Assembly (NCBI RefSeq): GCF_029011175.1
Contig: NZ_CP118946.1
Span: 744,001 to 808,000 of the forward strand
From: Winkia neuii
GTDB lineage: Bacteria > Actinomycetota > Actinomycetes > Actinomycetales > Actinomycetaceae
Direction: 5' to 3'
Length of the DNA stretch: 64,000 nucleotides
In this document: positions 10,107-19,616 of the stretch, piece after piece
Layout: every line of letters begins with the position of its first letter
Numbering within the stretch: position 1 is the stretch's first letter
Notes under the pieces: model-generated
The model's database searches: none
What the model was told of the DNA's origin: nothing
What the model saw: the letters and a program-made list of their open reading frames with translations, nothing else
Program-made: the position numbers and the translations under genes

Positions 10107-12002
10107 ATGAAAAGACGTACCCTAATTCCTGTAGTCGTCGCGACTTCTGCTATGGCAACAGGGATAGTAATTCCATCTGCTATAGCAGATGATCAGGCTA
10201 CCTCCGAAGTGCCACAAACTATTACTTCGCAAGGTAAAACATACAATCTGGTTTGGAATGACGAATTTAATGGTTCGCAATTAGATGCAGGATGGGGGGA
10301 TATAAACAAGTCGAAGCCTTGGTCGAACGGAGCTATGGAGTATGTGAATAAGTTCGATCCGTCTGACCCTGATGGCTCCAATCTGGTTTTGAAAGATGGC
10401 ATCTTGCGTTTGCAGGCCACTCGATTGCCAGGAGTGTGGGGGAAAGATGCTTCCGCAGGCATTCAGACTGCAGGAGTAAAGGCGTGGAAATTTGGTCACT
10501 TTGAGGCCCGCGTAAAGTTCTACTCGGCACCTGGGACGTGGCCAGCGCTATGGATGATGCCAGAACAGAGCCCGTACGGTTGGCCTAGGGATGGAGAGAT
10601 CGACTGGATTGAATATCCGCGATCTGCCACTCCTAAGCAGAACCAGACAGTACTGCATACTTCAGGATCTACTTCTACTCGTGACGACGGCGATAGCGCC
10701 GCGATTGCTTTCTCACCTGCGCGAGGAGATTTGGCAGGTAGTTGGCATGTGTGGGCAATGGACTGGACTCCGGACGGCTTCGTCTTCTATATGGATGGCA
10801 AGGAATACGCGCGCAAGGATACGCGCTCTGCTGAGCCGCCAGTTCATGAAAAGGCAAAGGGAAATACCTATGGGAATAGGCGGTGGGACTCTTCTTGGAT
10901 AAATAAGGAAAACGGCACCGTACACAAGGACTCTCCAGCGCTTGCACCATTCGACAAGAAATTCTACTTGATCTTGAACATGGGCCTGAAGGCGCCAGGC
11001 ATATGGGCCGGAAGGCCTAGTGGAACTGAGCTCGACTACAAGAATGCCAAAATCGATGTTGACTACGTTCGCGTCTACCAGACCGCTGAACAACAAAGGG
11101 AACAAAGCAAGGTATTTCTAAAGTTCGACACCAAGGGCGAGGCCATCGCGCCGAAACAGCGAGACCTAACCGTAGGTCAGAAGCTAGGGGAACTGCCTGA
11201 GATAGGTAGGGAAGATGGGAAGGTTTCCATCCAATGGTGCCGCGAGCGCAATTGTGCGCCCGGTACTGAAGTGGATGCGCAAACAGTAATTGACCAGGAC
11301 TGGACCCTATTTCCGAAGTGGGGAGATCCCACTGAAAAGCCGAAGCCGACACCGGCTCCCGCTGAAAAGCCGAAGCCGGCACCGGCTGCCCAACTGTCGA
11401 AGCCGGAAGGTAAGGTCTTTGTAGATGTCTGGGCGGACAGCCCATTTGCTGCAGAAATCAAGTGGCTAAGGGATCGGGGAGTAACTACCGGCTGGCCTGA
11501 TGGGACGTACCGTCCGTTCAACAAGATCAACCGCGATGCTATGGCGGCTTACCTATATAGGTTGGCTGGTTCGCCCGCATATACTCCGAAAAAGAAAGTG
11601 TTCACCGATGTAACCCCCAAGAATGCATTCTACAAAGAGATTTCCTGGGCAGCTGAGCGGGGGATAACTACAGGCTGGAAGGTGCGCGGTCATAAGGAAT
11701 TCCGTCCGTGGCAACCTATCGACCGCAATGCTATGGCAGCCTTCTTACGTCGCTTTGTACAGACGCCAGAGTTTAGAGCCAAATATCCGGACTCTAGAGC
11801 GCTTGCGATGATAGCTGATACAGCGGACCGGCACGGGCTGCGTGACGTGAAGAAGGGAATGGCTTTTGCAGACGACATTTTCTGGGCCTACAACAGTGGG
11901 GTAACTACTGGCTGGAAAGAAGACAAGACGTTCCGTCCCTGGGAGCGAATTGATCGTAATGCGATGGCTGCATTCGTCTACCGCATGACCGTATCCAAGT
12001 AA
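10107..12002 (+). CDS. Secreted GH16 glucanase-like enzyme with three SLH domains
   Basis: A 631-residue paralogue of the divergent neighbour. A signal peptide (about 1-27, ending AIA) is followed by a GH16 domain (about 35-325) with the catalytic motif EIDWIE at 164-169 and flanking WPALWMMP. A small beta region (about 330-405) takes the place of the InlB-type repeat. A Pro/Lys linker built from two 10-residue repeats (EKPKPxPAPA) follows, then three SLH repeats (about 430-631). The TRAE-equivalent motif reads NRDA or DRNA. ATG 10107 is preferred because GAGGT lies 8 bp upstream; an in-frame TTG at 10101 lacks this spacing. Substrate is probably a beta-glucan, but family membership alone does not fix it. 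Confidence 0.92.
   Translation: MKRRTLIPVVVATSAMATGIVIPSAIADDQATSEVPQTITSQGKTYNLVWNDEFNGSQLDAGWGDINKSKPWSNGAMEYVNKFDPSDPDGSNLVLKDGILRLQATRLPGVWGKDASAGIQTAGVKAWKFGHFEARVKFYSAPGTWPALWMMPEQSPYGWPRDGEIDWIEYPRSATPKQNQTVLHTSGSTSTRDDGDSAAIAFSPARGDLAGSWHVWAMDWTPDGFVFYMDGKEYARKDTRSAEPPVHEKAKGNTYGNRRWDSSWINKENGTVHKDSPALAPFDKKFYLILNMGLKAPGIWAGRPSGTELDYKNAKIDVDYVRVYQTAEQQREQSKVFLKFDTKGEAIAPKQRDLTVGQKLGELPEIGREDGKVSIQWCRERNCAPGTEVDAQTVIDQDWTLFPKWGDPTEKPKPTPAPAEKPKPAPAAQLSKPEGKVFVDVWADSPFAAEIKWLRDRGVTTGWPDGTYRPFNKINRDAMAAYLYRLAGSPAYTPKKKVFTDVTPKNAFYKEISWAAERGITTGWKVRGHKEFRPWQPIDRNAMAAFLRRFVQTPEFRAKYPDSRALAMIADTADRHGLRDVKKGMAFADDIFWAYNSGVTTGWKEDKTFRPWERIDRNAMAAFVYRMTVSK
11332..11391 (+). repeat. Two 30-bp direct repeats encoding the Pro/Lys linker
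   Basis: Units 11332-11361 and 11362-11391 differ at only a few bases and encode EKPKPTPAPA and EKPKPAPAA. They lie between the catalytic and SLH parts of the second GH16 protein. The tandem arrangement could change copy number by slippage and so alter linker length. Confidence 0.8.
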
Positions 12003-12008
12003 CAAGCA

Positions 12009-12042
12009 TGTGGGGCCACTCCAATATTGGAGTGGCCCCACA
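12009..12042. terminator. Bidirectional terminator after the second GH16 gene
   Basis: A near-perfect 34-base palindrome with stem GTGGGGCCACTCC, only 7 bp after the GH16 stop and 12 bp before the end of the convergent glycosyltransferase. A T-rich stretch follows on the plus strand. Confidence 0.85.
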
Positions 12043-12053
12043 GTGTGGTTTGT

Positions 12054-12941
12054 CTATTTCCTGCCTCTACGGTCTTGGATGAAGTTCTTTACTTTCCACT
12101 TTGCCCATCCGAAGGCAGTCTCCTGGCTGCCCCGTAACTGATTAAACATTGCCGCTTGCCATAGCAGTGCGCCAACTCCGTTCTTCTCGGCGTATTCGCG
12201 CAAGTACTCATCCCGCACTTTCAGATCGAAATAGTGGTGCTTTTCTGCGCCTGCAAACACGGAATTACCCAATACACCAGCTTGGGATCGGCGCTGATGC
12301 CAGAAGGCCAACGGCTGCCCATCGATGAAGCCCACATCGTACTTTGCTGCTAGGCGCAGATGAAATTCCCAATCTCCGACGACCGGTAGATCGTCACGGA
12401 AACCGCCCAATTCGTCGATGACCGAGCGGGGGTACATGCACGATATTGGTACCGCAATGTTGGAACTCATTAGTCTAGACAGCGAGAACTGTTTTACATC
12501 GGGCCAGGCAATTTCGCGGCCCAACTCAGTTACAGTCTGTCCTTCGATTTTTTCCAGGACGATTTCCGTTCGAACGGCTACGCCGCCGTAGCCGGGGTGC
12601 TCGTCTAGGAAGTTGGATGCACGTTCTAGGAACAGGGGCGACCAGGTGTCGTCGTCGTCATGGATACAGATGTAGCGGCCGGTAGAGGACTCTATCGCTA
12701 TGTTTGAGGCTCGTTCCATGCCTTGGGAAGTCTCATTGTGAATGACGCGTGCCCGTCCCTGCAAGAGGCTTGCATGCTTTTCGAGGAGCGCGTCTACAGG
12801 AGCTGGATCGCCGCCGTCGTTTACTACGATGAGCTCGAAATCGCGCATGGTCTGCTTGGCGCAGTCTTTGAGTGCGCGATCAAGGAGGACGGTGCGGTCC
12901 TTCGTCCTCGTAACAATAGAAACCAATGGCCTTGTCGCCAT
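12054..12941 (-). CDS. GT2 family glycosyltransferase
   Basis: A 295-residue GT-A fold transferase. It begins VSIVTRTKDR, has VVNDGGDP near 45 and HDDDDTW near 103 (the DXD metal site), and ends with a basic tail. No membrane segment is evident, so it acts in the cytoplasm or at the membrane face. The start at 12941 is supported by AGGAGG about 9 bp upstream; a start 16 codons earlier lacks a site. It is distinct from the two GlfT1-like genes. The donor sugar cannot be inferred. It is probably part of the same surface glycan locus and lies downstream of the broken acyltransferase on the same strand. Confidence 0.85.
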   Translation of the reverse strand: MATRPLVSIVTRTKDRTVLLDRALKDCAKQTMRDFELIVVNDGGDPAPVDALLEKHASLLQGRARVIHNETSQGMERASNIAIESSTGRYICIHDDDDTWSPLFLERASNFLDEHPGYGGVAVRTEIVLEKIEGQTVTELGREIAWPDVKQFSLSRLMSSNIAVPISCMYPRSVIDELGGFRDDLPVVGDWEFHLRLAAKYDVGFIDGQPLAFWHQRRSQAGVLGNSVFAGAEKHHYFDLKVRDEYLREYAEKNGVGALLWQAAMFNQLRGSQETAFGWAKWKVKNFIQDRRGRK

Positions 12942-13002
12942 GCCCTCTCCCTCCTGTGGAAACGCCTCAATACATTCTGCAGAGGCCACTACACCCTGTA
13001 GC

Positions 13003-14735
13003 TTACTTGGGTAAAGCTAATTTTGGCGCCTCGCACGCGAATAGTGGTCCCATGGATTTAGCGTATTGTGCCTTTAAATGGTTCTGGTCAAGATAAACGT
13101 AGATGTTACCAATAATCATTGGGCAAGCCCCAGACGGGCAGATCCACGGCGATGGGTCTAGGTAGGACACCGGCTCTCTCTGCTTCTTTAAAAAGGCAAT
13201 ATAGGCTTTCGAAGGGGCAGGCGTGGGGTGTATACCTGTGGCCTTAAACGCCATCTCCTGGGCACGTTCTATGTTCACGTTCGGATCCGTCGAGAATCGG
13301 GGAGCATCTCTCAGGGCCAATACAGCACTTCCACCCTGCAAATACCTCCTTATAGCTTCCTGGACGCCGGGTTGAACTATTTCCTCATTATTGCTGTCCT
13401 TAGGTTTGAAGGAGGAAGTCAATATCACCAAATCGGGCTTCATAGTCAGGGTGAAAGCCAATGCGTCCTTACTCCATCTTGCACACTGGGCTGACTCCTG
13501 GCTCGCCGCCTTTGAGGCCCGCCCCATGGGCACACTCACCTTGATACAGTGCGGTAAGCGACCAATCATTCTTTAGTTCGGTGAGCGGGGAAGCAGGCCA
13601 AGTATTTTTTCGCAGATTGGGATGCAAAAGAACTCGGGCTCCCCGATTATTGCGCGCTGCTAGCCTGTCTGTTGCTTGAACCATTCTATCTAGGTGAATG
13701 TTCGCAACGGTGAGCGGCACTAGTGCTGCTGCTAGGGCTACTACAATGACCGCCGCTGAGCGGCGCCGTTTCTGGGTTAGCCAGTTTGAGTAGCGTATTG
13801 GCGCATCCACAAACCGTGTGAGTAGCCCAGCAATTATTACGCTCCCGAATAGAACCGCAAGTTTGCGAAGCCAACCACGCTTTCCGCCCTCGGCAGTGAT
13901 AGTAAGGGTGATGAGGAGCGGCCAGTGTACAGGTAGAGGGCGTAATAAATGTCCCCCAAATGTTGGAACGGTCTTGTAGAAAGGAGCGAGGCTACCGACC
14001 AGGGAAGGTGAGCGCGTCCCTATGCAATAACTAATAGTGCGGCTACAGTGGGCCATAATGCCGTGAAACCAGGAAATCCTCCTTGCACGTCCCAGATAAT
14101 CCCGCACAGCAAAATGGCTATGAATGCGACCTATACGACGGTTGCCCGCACCAGCCGATTGGGAAGTGAAGGAGTTCCCCGAAAGTTTGGTCCAAAGCCA
14201 AACTGCTGCTCCACTAAGGGCAGGGCGAGGGCGAACGGCGCGCCTATTGCGAATTCCCACAGGCGGGTGAAAGTAGAAAAAGTAAGAGTAGGTCTGATCT
14301 GCGTTAGTTATGTATATAAACCAGGTCAGGGATGCGACAAAGATTATTCCATAAACAGTCCACAGCCCGCTCCTAGCGCACACCCCGATCTTGCGGTCTA
14401 TCCACACAGTCAAAGAAATAAGGGCGGGCCAGGCCAGGAATATCTGCCCCTGAATAGAAAGGGACCAAAAATGTTGAAACGGGCTAACCCGGTCTTTATT
14501 GGCGTAATAGTCGGCGGAAGACCTTCAGGCAGTACTGGACAACATTGAGCGGGCCATTTCTATCTATGCGTCGTAAGAACATCTGCATCAGCAAATAGCT
14601 GGAGATGAGTAGGAAGATGTCAATTCCGCCGCTGACTCTTCCAATTCCAAGTGTGGTACACGACCACCATCAATATTGATGCGGCTCTAAGTCCGTGTAG
14701 CTCAGAACGAAACTTTCCCGCGGAAGTAACCCTTG
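13003..14735 (-). pseudogene. Decayed OafA/YrhL-type acyltransferase with SGNH domain
   Basis: Reading the minus strand and switching frames recovers a normal acyltransferase of the OafA family: FRSELHGLRA at the start, GRVSGGIDIFL, RRIDRNGP, SPFQHFWSLSIQGQIFLAWPAL, TRLWEFAIGAPFALALPLVE, LYLYHWPLLITLT, and an SGNH C-terminal tail. At least four frame changes are needed (near 14640, 14510, 14265 and 13930). Two in-frame TAG codons lie at 14133-14131 and 14022-14020, 37 codons apart in the same frame. Near 13490 the frame changes again and about 60-80 residues that should carry the GDSH nucleophile block are missing. Such enzymes O-acetylate surface glycans. The number of lesions argues against sequencing error. 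Confidence 0.85.
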
Positions 14736-14942
14736 GATGTGTCTTTGCCTATTTCATCAACACGGACCAGACCAATATGGGCGAATGTATATGCGGTAGT
14801 GGTGGCAGATGGGCAGATAAGGCATACCCCAAGGGTTTGCGCGGGCATAATGGGACCTACGACTAGCCTAGAAAAAATGTGTGCGAGACAATAGTTAGCA
14901 GCGGCGCGCAGCGCCACCCAACTACGAGTAGGAGACAAGTCA

Positions 14943-16340
14943 ATGGCTGACGAATTCCGCATTGAACATGACACGATGGGCGAAGTAAAGGTGCCAAAGG
15001 AGGCTCTCTATGCCGCACAGACCCAGCGTGCAGTACAAAACTTCCCGATATCTGGAAAGGGACTATCGGATCACCACATTGCCGCTCTTGGGCAAGTAAA
15101 GCGCGCGGCAGCAATTGCCAACCTAGAATTGGGCGTAATTGACGAGGCCACCTCGAAGGCGATCCAGCAGGCTGCGGAAGAAGTCATCGAAAACAAGCAC
15201 GACAAGGAATTCCCGATCGATATCTTCCAGACGGGATCCGGCACTTCTTCGAATATGAACACAAACGAAGTGGTTGCCACCTTGGCAAGTCGGATCAAGG
15301 GCGACACCGTACACCCCAACGATCATGTGAACGCTTCCCAGTCCTCAAATGACGTGTTCCCGACCTCTATCCACATTGCTTCCGTGCAAGCGGTCAACGA
15401 AGTGTTGCTTCCAGGACTCAAGACCTTGGCGCAGTCACTGGAGAAGAAGTCTGAGGAATTCGCCGACGTTGTGAAGTCTGGCCGAACCCATCTAATGGAC
15501 GCTACCCCGATCATGCTGGGGCAGGAGTTCTCCGGTTACGCTATGCAGATCCGCAACGGCATCAAGCGGATCGAGGGCGCACTGCCGCGGCTATGCGAGT
15601 TGCCGCTTGGTGGCACTGCGGTTGGCACCGGAATCAATACTCCTGCCGGATTCAGCCAGCGTGTTATCGAATTGATTGCCCAGAACACGGGCCTGCCTTT
15701 CACCGAGGCGCCCAACCACTTCGAGGCGCAGGCGGCCCAGGATTCTCTAGTTGAAATGTCCGGGGCTATTCGCACCGTGGCCGTCTCGCTAGTGAAGATC
15801 TGTAACGATCTGCGCTGGATGGGATCGGGCCCGCGTACCGGTATTGGCGAACTGGCACTGCCCGACTTGCAGCCGGGCTCTTCGATCATGCCAGGCAAGG
15901 TCAACCCAGTTGTTCCTGAAGCCACCGTCCAGGTCGCAGCCCAGGTGATAGGCAATGACGCGACCATCGCCTTTGCGGGAGCTCAAGGCAATTTTGACCT
16001 GCTTGTTATGCTGCCCGTCATGGCTTCCAACCTGCTCGAATCAATCAACATCGTGGGTAACGCCGCCAAGGTTCTTGCCGAGAAGACAGTTGATGGCCTA
16101 AAGGCAAACGTTGACCGCTGTAAGGAACTGGCTGAATCTTCGCCCTCGATCGTCACCCCGCTGAACCGGGTGATCGGGTATGAGGCAGCGTCTAAGATCG
16201 CCAAGCACGCGGTCAAGGAAGGTATTACAATCCGCGAATCCACCATTGACTTGGGCTTTGTGGAACGTGGCGAAATTAGCGAAGAGGATCTGGACAAGGC
16301 CCTTGACGTGGCCTCTATGACTCATCCGAAAGAAAAATAG
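14943..16340 (+). CDS. fumC: Class II fumarate hydratase
   Basis: A 465-residue enzyme of the aspartase/fumarase superfamily, interconverting fumarate and malate. Seen are [10 protein letters not shown] (97-106), SSNDVFP (134-140), the catalytic-His block GRTHLMDA (180-187), and the family signature [11 protein letters not shown] (312-322), whose Ser pair supplies the catalytic base. The signature favours fumarase over aspartase or argininosuccinate lyase through the surrounding [14 protein letters not shown] precedes ATG 14943. About 200 bp of upstream non-coding DNA should carry its promoter, but no clear -35/-10 was found. A strong hairpin follows at 16354-16384. Confidence 0.97.
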   Translation: MADEFRIEHDTMGEVKVPKEALYAAQTQRAVQNFPISGKGLSDHHIAALGQVKRAAAIANLELGVIDEATSKAIQQAAEEVIENKHDKEFPIDIFQTGSGTSSNMNTNEVVATLASRIKGDTVHPNDHVNASQSSNDVFPTSIHIASVQAVNEVLLPGLKTLAQSLEKKSEEFADVVKSGRTHLMDATPIMLGQEFSGYAMQIRNGIKRIEGALPRLCELPLGGTAVGTGINTPAGFSQRVIELIAQNTGLPFTEAPNHFEAQAAQDSLVEMSGAIRTVAVSLVKICNDLRWMGSGPRTGIGELALPDLQPGSSIMPGKVNPVVPEATVQVAAQVIGNDATIAFAGAQGNFDLLVMLPVMASNLLESINIVGNAAKVLAEKTVDGLKANVDRCKELAESSPSIVTPLNRVIGYEAASKIAKHAVKEGITIRESTIDLGFVERGEISEEDLDKALDVASMTHPKEK

Positions 16341-16353
16341 TAGGTAATCACTT

Positions 16354-16390
16354 TAGCGGGGGCGGCTCTGGTGCGCCCCCGCTATTGTTT
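16354..16390 (+). terminator. Rho-independent terminator after fumC
   Basis: An 11 bp perfect stem (TAGCGGGGGCG, 16354-16364, with 16374-16384), a 9-base loop and a short T-rich tail. It starts 14 bp after the fumC stop and ends just before the aldo/keto reductase start. Confidence 0.8.
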
Positions 16391-16394
16391 AACC

Positions 16395-17297
16395 ATGATC
16401 TACGGAGCAATGGGGCTGGGCGGCCCATGGGACTCGCCGCGTGTTGGCGAGGCAGAAGCGTCTCAAGCGCTCGCGGCTTTGCGGGCTGCTAAAGAGGTTG
16501 GGATCGACACGATCGATACGGCAGACATCTATAAGGACGGGTATGCCGATAAGGCAATTTCTGCGGCTTTCCAGGCCGATCCTTCGCTTCGCGACCATTT
16601 CAAAATCCAGACTAAATTTGGGATCCACCTAAAGGGAGTGCCCAGGTACGAACAGACGCCGGATAGATTGAAGGAATCTTTGGAGGGGTCGCTGGACCGC
16701 CTCGGCGCCGACCACATCGACGTCCTCCTTATACATAGGCCCGATCCGTTGGCCGACAAGGCAGCCGTTGGTAAGGCACTCATGGATTTGCTGGCACAGA
16801 AGGTAATCGGGGCAGTGGGGGTCTCGAATATGCATTCGGCGCAGTTGCGAGCCTGGGCTCAGTACGTTCCACTAGCCGCAAATCAACTCCAGCTTTCGCT
16901 GGGACATCACGCCTTTGTGGACGCAGAAGTAGACTTCAACACTGCTGGCCAGCCCAGCTTTGACGAGCAAACGATCGAATGGTGTCTAAATAGGGGCGTG
17001 CAAATTCAAGCTTGGAGCCCCTTAGACGGTGGTCTTTACACCGCGGATGTGCCCGCAGCCGATCCGAACGTGGAACAGACCCGGAAACTTGTGCATCAGT
17101 TGGCCCAGAATATGTCGGTGCCGCCAGAGGCCATAGTATTGGCATGGTTAGAGAAGCATCCGGCAGCCATAGTGCCAGTCATAGGTACTACCAAGCCGGA
17201 ACGGATTTGGGCTTGTGCGCGTGCCCGGGAAGTCCACCTAGAGCGGAGTCAGTGGTACGACCTCTACCAGCACGCGCGGGGAAGGAATATTCCTTAG
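16395..17297 (+). CDS. Aldo/keto reductase family oxidoreductase
   Basis: A 300-residue TIM-barrel NADPH-dependent reductase. The catalytic tetrad is visible as D41 and Y46 (in DTADIYKDG), K74 (QTKFG) and H114 (IHRPD). VIGTTKPER near the C-terminus is the usual cofactor phosphate-binding region. ATG 16395 (MIYGAMGLGG) is chosen because it starts the first strand; an earlier in-frame codon lies inside the fumC terminator. No good ribosome site is visible, so the message may have a very short leader. Its stop abuts the manA start with no gap, suggesting co-transcription. The physiological substrate is unknown. Confidence 0.88.
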   Translation: MIYGAMGLGGPWDSPRVGEAEASQALAALRAAKEVGIDTIDTADIYKDGYADKAISAAFQADPSLRDHFKIQTKFGIHLKGVPRYEQTPDRLKESLEGSLDRLGADHIDVLLIHRPDPLADKAAVGKALMDLLAQKVIGAVGVSNMHSAQLRAWAQYVPLAANQLQLSLGHHAFVDAEVDFNTAGQPSFDEQTIEWCLNRGVQIQAWSPLDGGLYTADVPAADPNVEQTRKLVHQLAQNMSVPPEAIVLAWLEKHPAAIVPVIGTTKPERIWACARAREVHLERSQWYDLYQHARGRNIP

Positions 17298-18482
17298 ATG
17301 TTGTTGCTCGAGGGCGCTAAGCAACCCTACGCGTGGGGCTCACGAAATGCACTGCCAGCCTTACTACGCGAGCCTGCCGACTCTACACCGGTAGCCGAAA
17401 TTTGGTACGGATCCCACCCGATAGCACCAACCAAAATAGTGGGCGGGGGAACGCTGGAAGAGCATATTTGTTCTGATCCGTTGTCCGCACTCGGACAGGA
17501 CACCGTCGACAGGTTTGGGCAGTCTCTGCCATTTTTGATGAAATACGTGGCGCCTGCCAGGCCCCTTTCTCTGCAGGTGCATCCCTCAAAAGAGATCGCG
17601 GTCAAGGGATACGCGCGCGAGGAAGAACAGGGGATTGATCGTTCCTCGCCCTCGCGCTCCTACAAGGATTCCAACCACAAGCCAGAGATGCTGATGGCGC
17701 TCACCGATTTTGAGGCGGTGGTCGGTTTTAGGGCGCCCCGCAAAGCCCGCGAGATCTTACGCGACTTAGCCGCACCGCTAGCTCGCTCCCTCTTCGATAT
17801 TCTGGACCACCAAACTAATGCGCTCGGAATGCGCACCATTGCGACCCAACTGATGGATCCTGACACGTGCCCGGATGAGGCAGCCGTCAACGAAGTGGTG
17901 GTGGCTTGCCGAGACCGCATCGACCGGGGCACCACGCCATCGAAGCGAGCCGATACCATTGCGTGCGAGCTTGGGGAGGAATATCCCGGAGACGCAGGAG
18001 CAGTGCTTTCGCTCCTGCTAAACCCTGTCACCTTGCGCAGAGGCGAGACCCTGTTCATTCCCTGCGGGCATATCCATGCCTACATGTCGGGCTTGGGGCT
18101 AGAACTGATGGCAGCTTCCGACAACGTCTTGCGAGCCGGGTTAACCGAGAAATACGTGGATGCGCGCGAGGCACTGCGATGCACAGATTTTTCTGCAGCC
18201 CCACCGATGCGTATAGCCCCAGAGTGGGTCAACAACTGGACCGCCGTCTACTACGCCCCTGTTGACGATTTTGAACTCTCGTTAGCGCAGCTGGGAGCCG
18301 AGTGGCGTCCTCTGCCGGGGAGGGGGCCTAGGATCTTGACTTGCCTCGATGGGCAAGCAGTGATCGCTACAAAATCGAATGAGCTTTCTTTACAGCGGGG
18401 CCATGGGGCGTTTATCGACGCCTCTGACGGTACCGTGCGAGTGCGCGGGCACGGGCACCTAGCGCAGGTGGACGTCCCCTAA
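17298..18482 (+). CDS. manA: Mannose-6-phosphate isomerase, type I
   Basis: A 394-residue zinc-dependent enzyme linking fructose-6-phosphate to mannose-6-phosphate, the entry to GDP-mannose. Zinc-site motifs are LQVHP (Q93, H95) and CGHIHAY in the cupin core, followed by ELMAASDNVLRAGLTEKYVD, the family's second signature. ATG 17298 directly follows the reductase stop. The 3' end overlaps the convergent TIGR03089 gene by 24 bp. In many actinobacteria manA sits near whiB and the DUF5719/DUF3499 genes, as here. Confidence 0.95.
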   Translation: MLLLEGAKQPYAWGSRNALPALLREPADSTPVAEIWYGSHPIAPTKIVGGGTLEEHICSDPLSALGQDTVDRFGQSLPFLMKYVAPARPLSLQVHPSKEIAVKGYAREEEQGIDRSSPSRSYKDSNHKPEMLMALTDFEAVVGFRAPRKAREILRDLAAPLARSLFDILDHQTNALGMRTIATQLMDPDTCPDEAAVNEVVVACRDRIDRGTTPSKRADTIACELGEEYPGDAGAVLSLLLNPVTLRRGETLFIPCGHIHAYMSGLGLELMAASDNVLRAGLTEKYVDAREALRCTDFSAAPPMRIAPEWVNNWTAVYYAPVDDFELSLAQLGAEWRPLPGRGPRILTCLDGQAVIATKSNELSLQRGHGAFIDASDGTVRVRGHGHLAQVDVP

Positions 18483-19145
18483 GGTAGCGCCCTCGACCTG
18501 CAGGATGCGCTCCAACTCTTGGTCATCCAAATCAGCTGGGATCAACACCGCGCTGCCGCCGGCCGCCCATAGCCGAACACACTGCAGGCTAACCGCGAAG
18601 AGGTCGCCACTAATAGCGAATCTTCCGGCAGGAACGGGCGCAATGGAAGTTACTTCGGCAAAAGCGGGTCCGCCCTCGTAAAGAGGAAGGTCTTCATCCG
18701 GCGAGGGAGCCCACACTAGAGAGTCGGCGTTCGCCATCATGTCAGAGGCGATGTCGACGGTTCCCTCCGGAAGCGGATGGGGGTAAGTGAGGTGATGGAA
18801 AGGTAAAGATAGTAGCCCAACCGAGTCGGCCCTATCTTCTTTTACCCAGGTCTTAGCGGTGTCTACCTGGTCTGTCACTGCAAGGACGGGGGCAGACGTG
18901 TTGAGGGGGAGTGAAGCATGCCAGGTGCCAATAGTCCAGCAAATTGAGCGCCAGTGCAGCGGCAGGTCCAGGGTCACTGCCGCCTCGGTGTCACCATCTG
19001 AAAGATCCACTAGTAAATTGGCGATCTTAGAAAACCAATTGGCAAGCACGTGGCCGGTTAGCTCTACCCGCTCGCCTCCAACATAGGAAGTAAGGGCGGG
19101 GCTTACGCGTTTATCCAGGTCTCGAACAAGTGATACAAGATTCAT
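18459..19145 (-). CDS. TIGR03089 family protein
   Basis: A 228-residue protein of a small actinobacterial family related to the N-terminal part of AMP-binding enzymes. It starts with a short helix, then YVGGERVELTGHVLANW, and a middle region WRSICWTIGTWHASL. It lacks the AMP-binding P-loop (T/S-rich GTTGxPK) and the C-terminal lid, so adenylation activity is doubtful. Family membership is supported by its place between manA and whiB. It reads away from whiB across a 168 bp divergent spacer. Function unknown. Confidence 0.75.
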   Translation of the reverse strand: MNLVSLVRDLDKRVSPALTSYVGGERVELTGHVLANWFSKIANLLVDLSDGDTEAAVTLDLPLHWRSICWTIGTWHASLPLNTSAPVLAVTDQVDTAKTWVKEDRADSVGLLSLPFHHLTYPHPLPEGTVDIASDMMANADSLVWAPSPDEDLPLYEGGPAFAEVTSIAPVPAGRFAISGDLFAVSLQCVRLWAAGGSAVLIPADLDDQELERILQVEGATLGDVHLR

Positions 19146-19255
19146 AACCTAATAATAGAGTCCTTTGCGAGCAAGGTTTGGCGCGAAATAGCAACAAAGA
19201 CACAAGCGATGGAAATCATCGGGCGGAAAAATGGGGCTCGCTATCATGTATGCTC

Positions 19256-19284
19256 TTGACATAGACTAATGACACGCATGTAAT
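19256..19284 (+). promoter_or_regulatory. whiB promoter
   Basis: A perfect -35 TTGACA (19256-19261), a 17 bp spacer and -10 TGTAAT (19279-19284). Transcription would start near 19291 and give a leader of about 23 bases containing the GAGGGGGAG ribosome site. The match is close to a primary-sigma promoter. Confidence 0.75.
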
Positions 19285-19313
19285 TTAGATTCGCAACAAC
19301 GAGGGGGAGCGCT

Positions 19314-19616
19314 GTGTGGAACATACTTGGCGAAGGTGACCTTGACCTAACCCAAGCCTTCGGTTCCGAGTATGCCGACATGGACGTACTTGAAGGGCCA
19401 CTTGCCTGGCAAGAGCGCGCCCTCTGTGCCCAGACCGACCCGGAGGCATTTTTCCCGGAAAAAGGTGGCTCCACCCGCGAGGCAAAAAACGTTTGTGCGG
19501 CATGCGAAGTTCGCCAAGAATGCCTAGAGTACGCTCTTGAAAACGATGAGCGCTTTGGGATCTGGGGCGGCCTATCTGAACGTGAGCGGCGGCGTCTACG
19601 TCGCAAAGCGGTTTGA
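19314..19616 (+). CDS. WhiB-family iron-sulfur transcriptional regulator
   Basis: A 100-residue Wbl protein. Four cysteines (C38, C61, C64, C70) in the C-x22-C-x2-C-x5-C pattern bind a 4Fe-4S cluster that contacts the primary sigma factor. The turn GIWGG (82-86) is followed by the basic ERRRLRRKAV tail that contacts DNA. Length and placement resemble the WhiB2/WhmD branch, which controls septation, but subgroup assignment from sequence alone is tentative. GTG 19314 follows GAGGGGGAG. The TGA overlaps a possible TTG start of the next gene, so the two may be coupled. Confidence 0.93.
   Translation: MWNILGEGDLDLTQAFGSEYADMDVLEGPLAWQERALCAQTDPEAFFPEKGGSTREAKNVCAACEVRQECLEYALENDERFGIWGGLSERERRRLRRKAV

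Noticed and set aside
14048-14548. 166-codon plus-strand frame across the acyltransferase region
   Set aside because: The minus strand holds a recognisable decayed acyltransferase; this frame has no motif.
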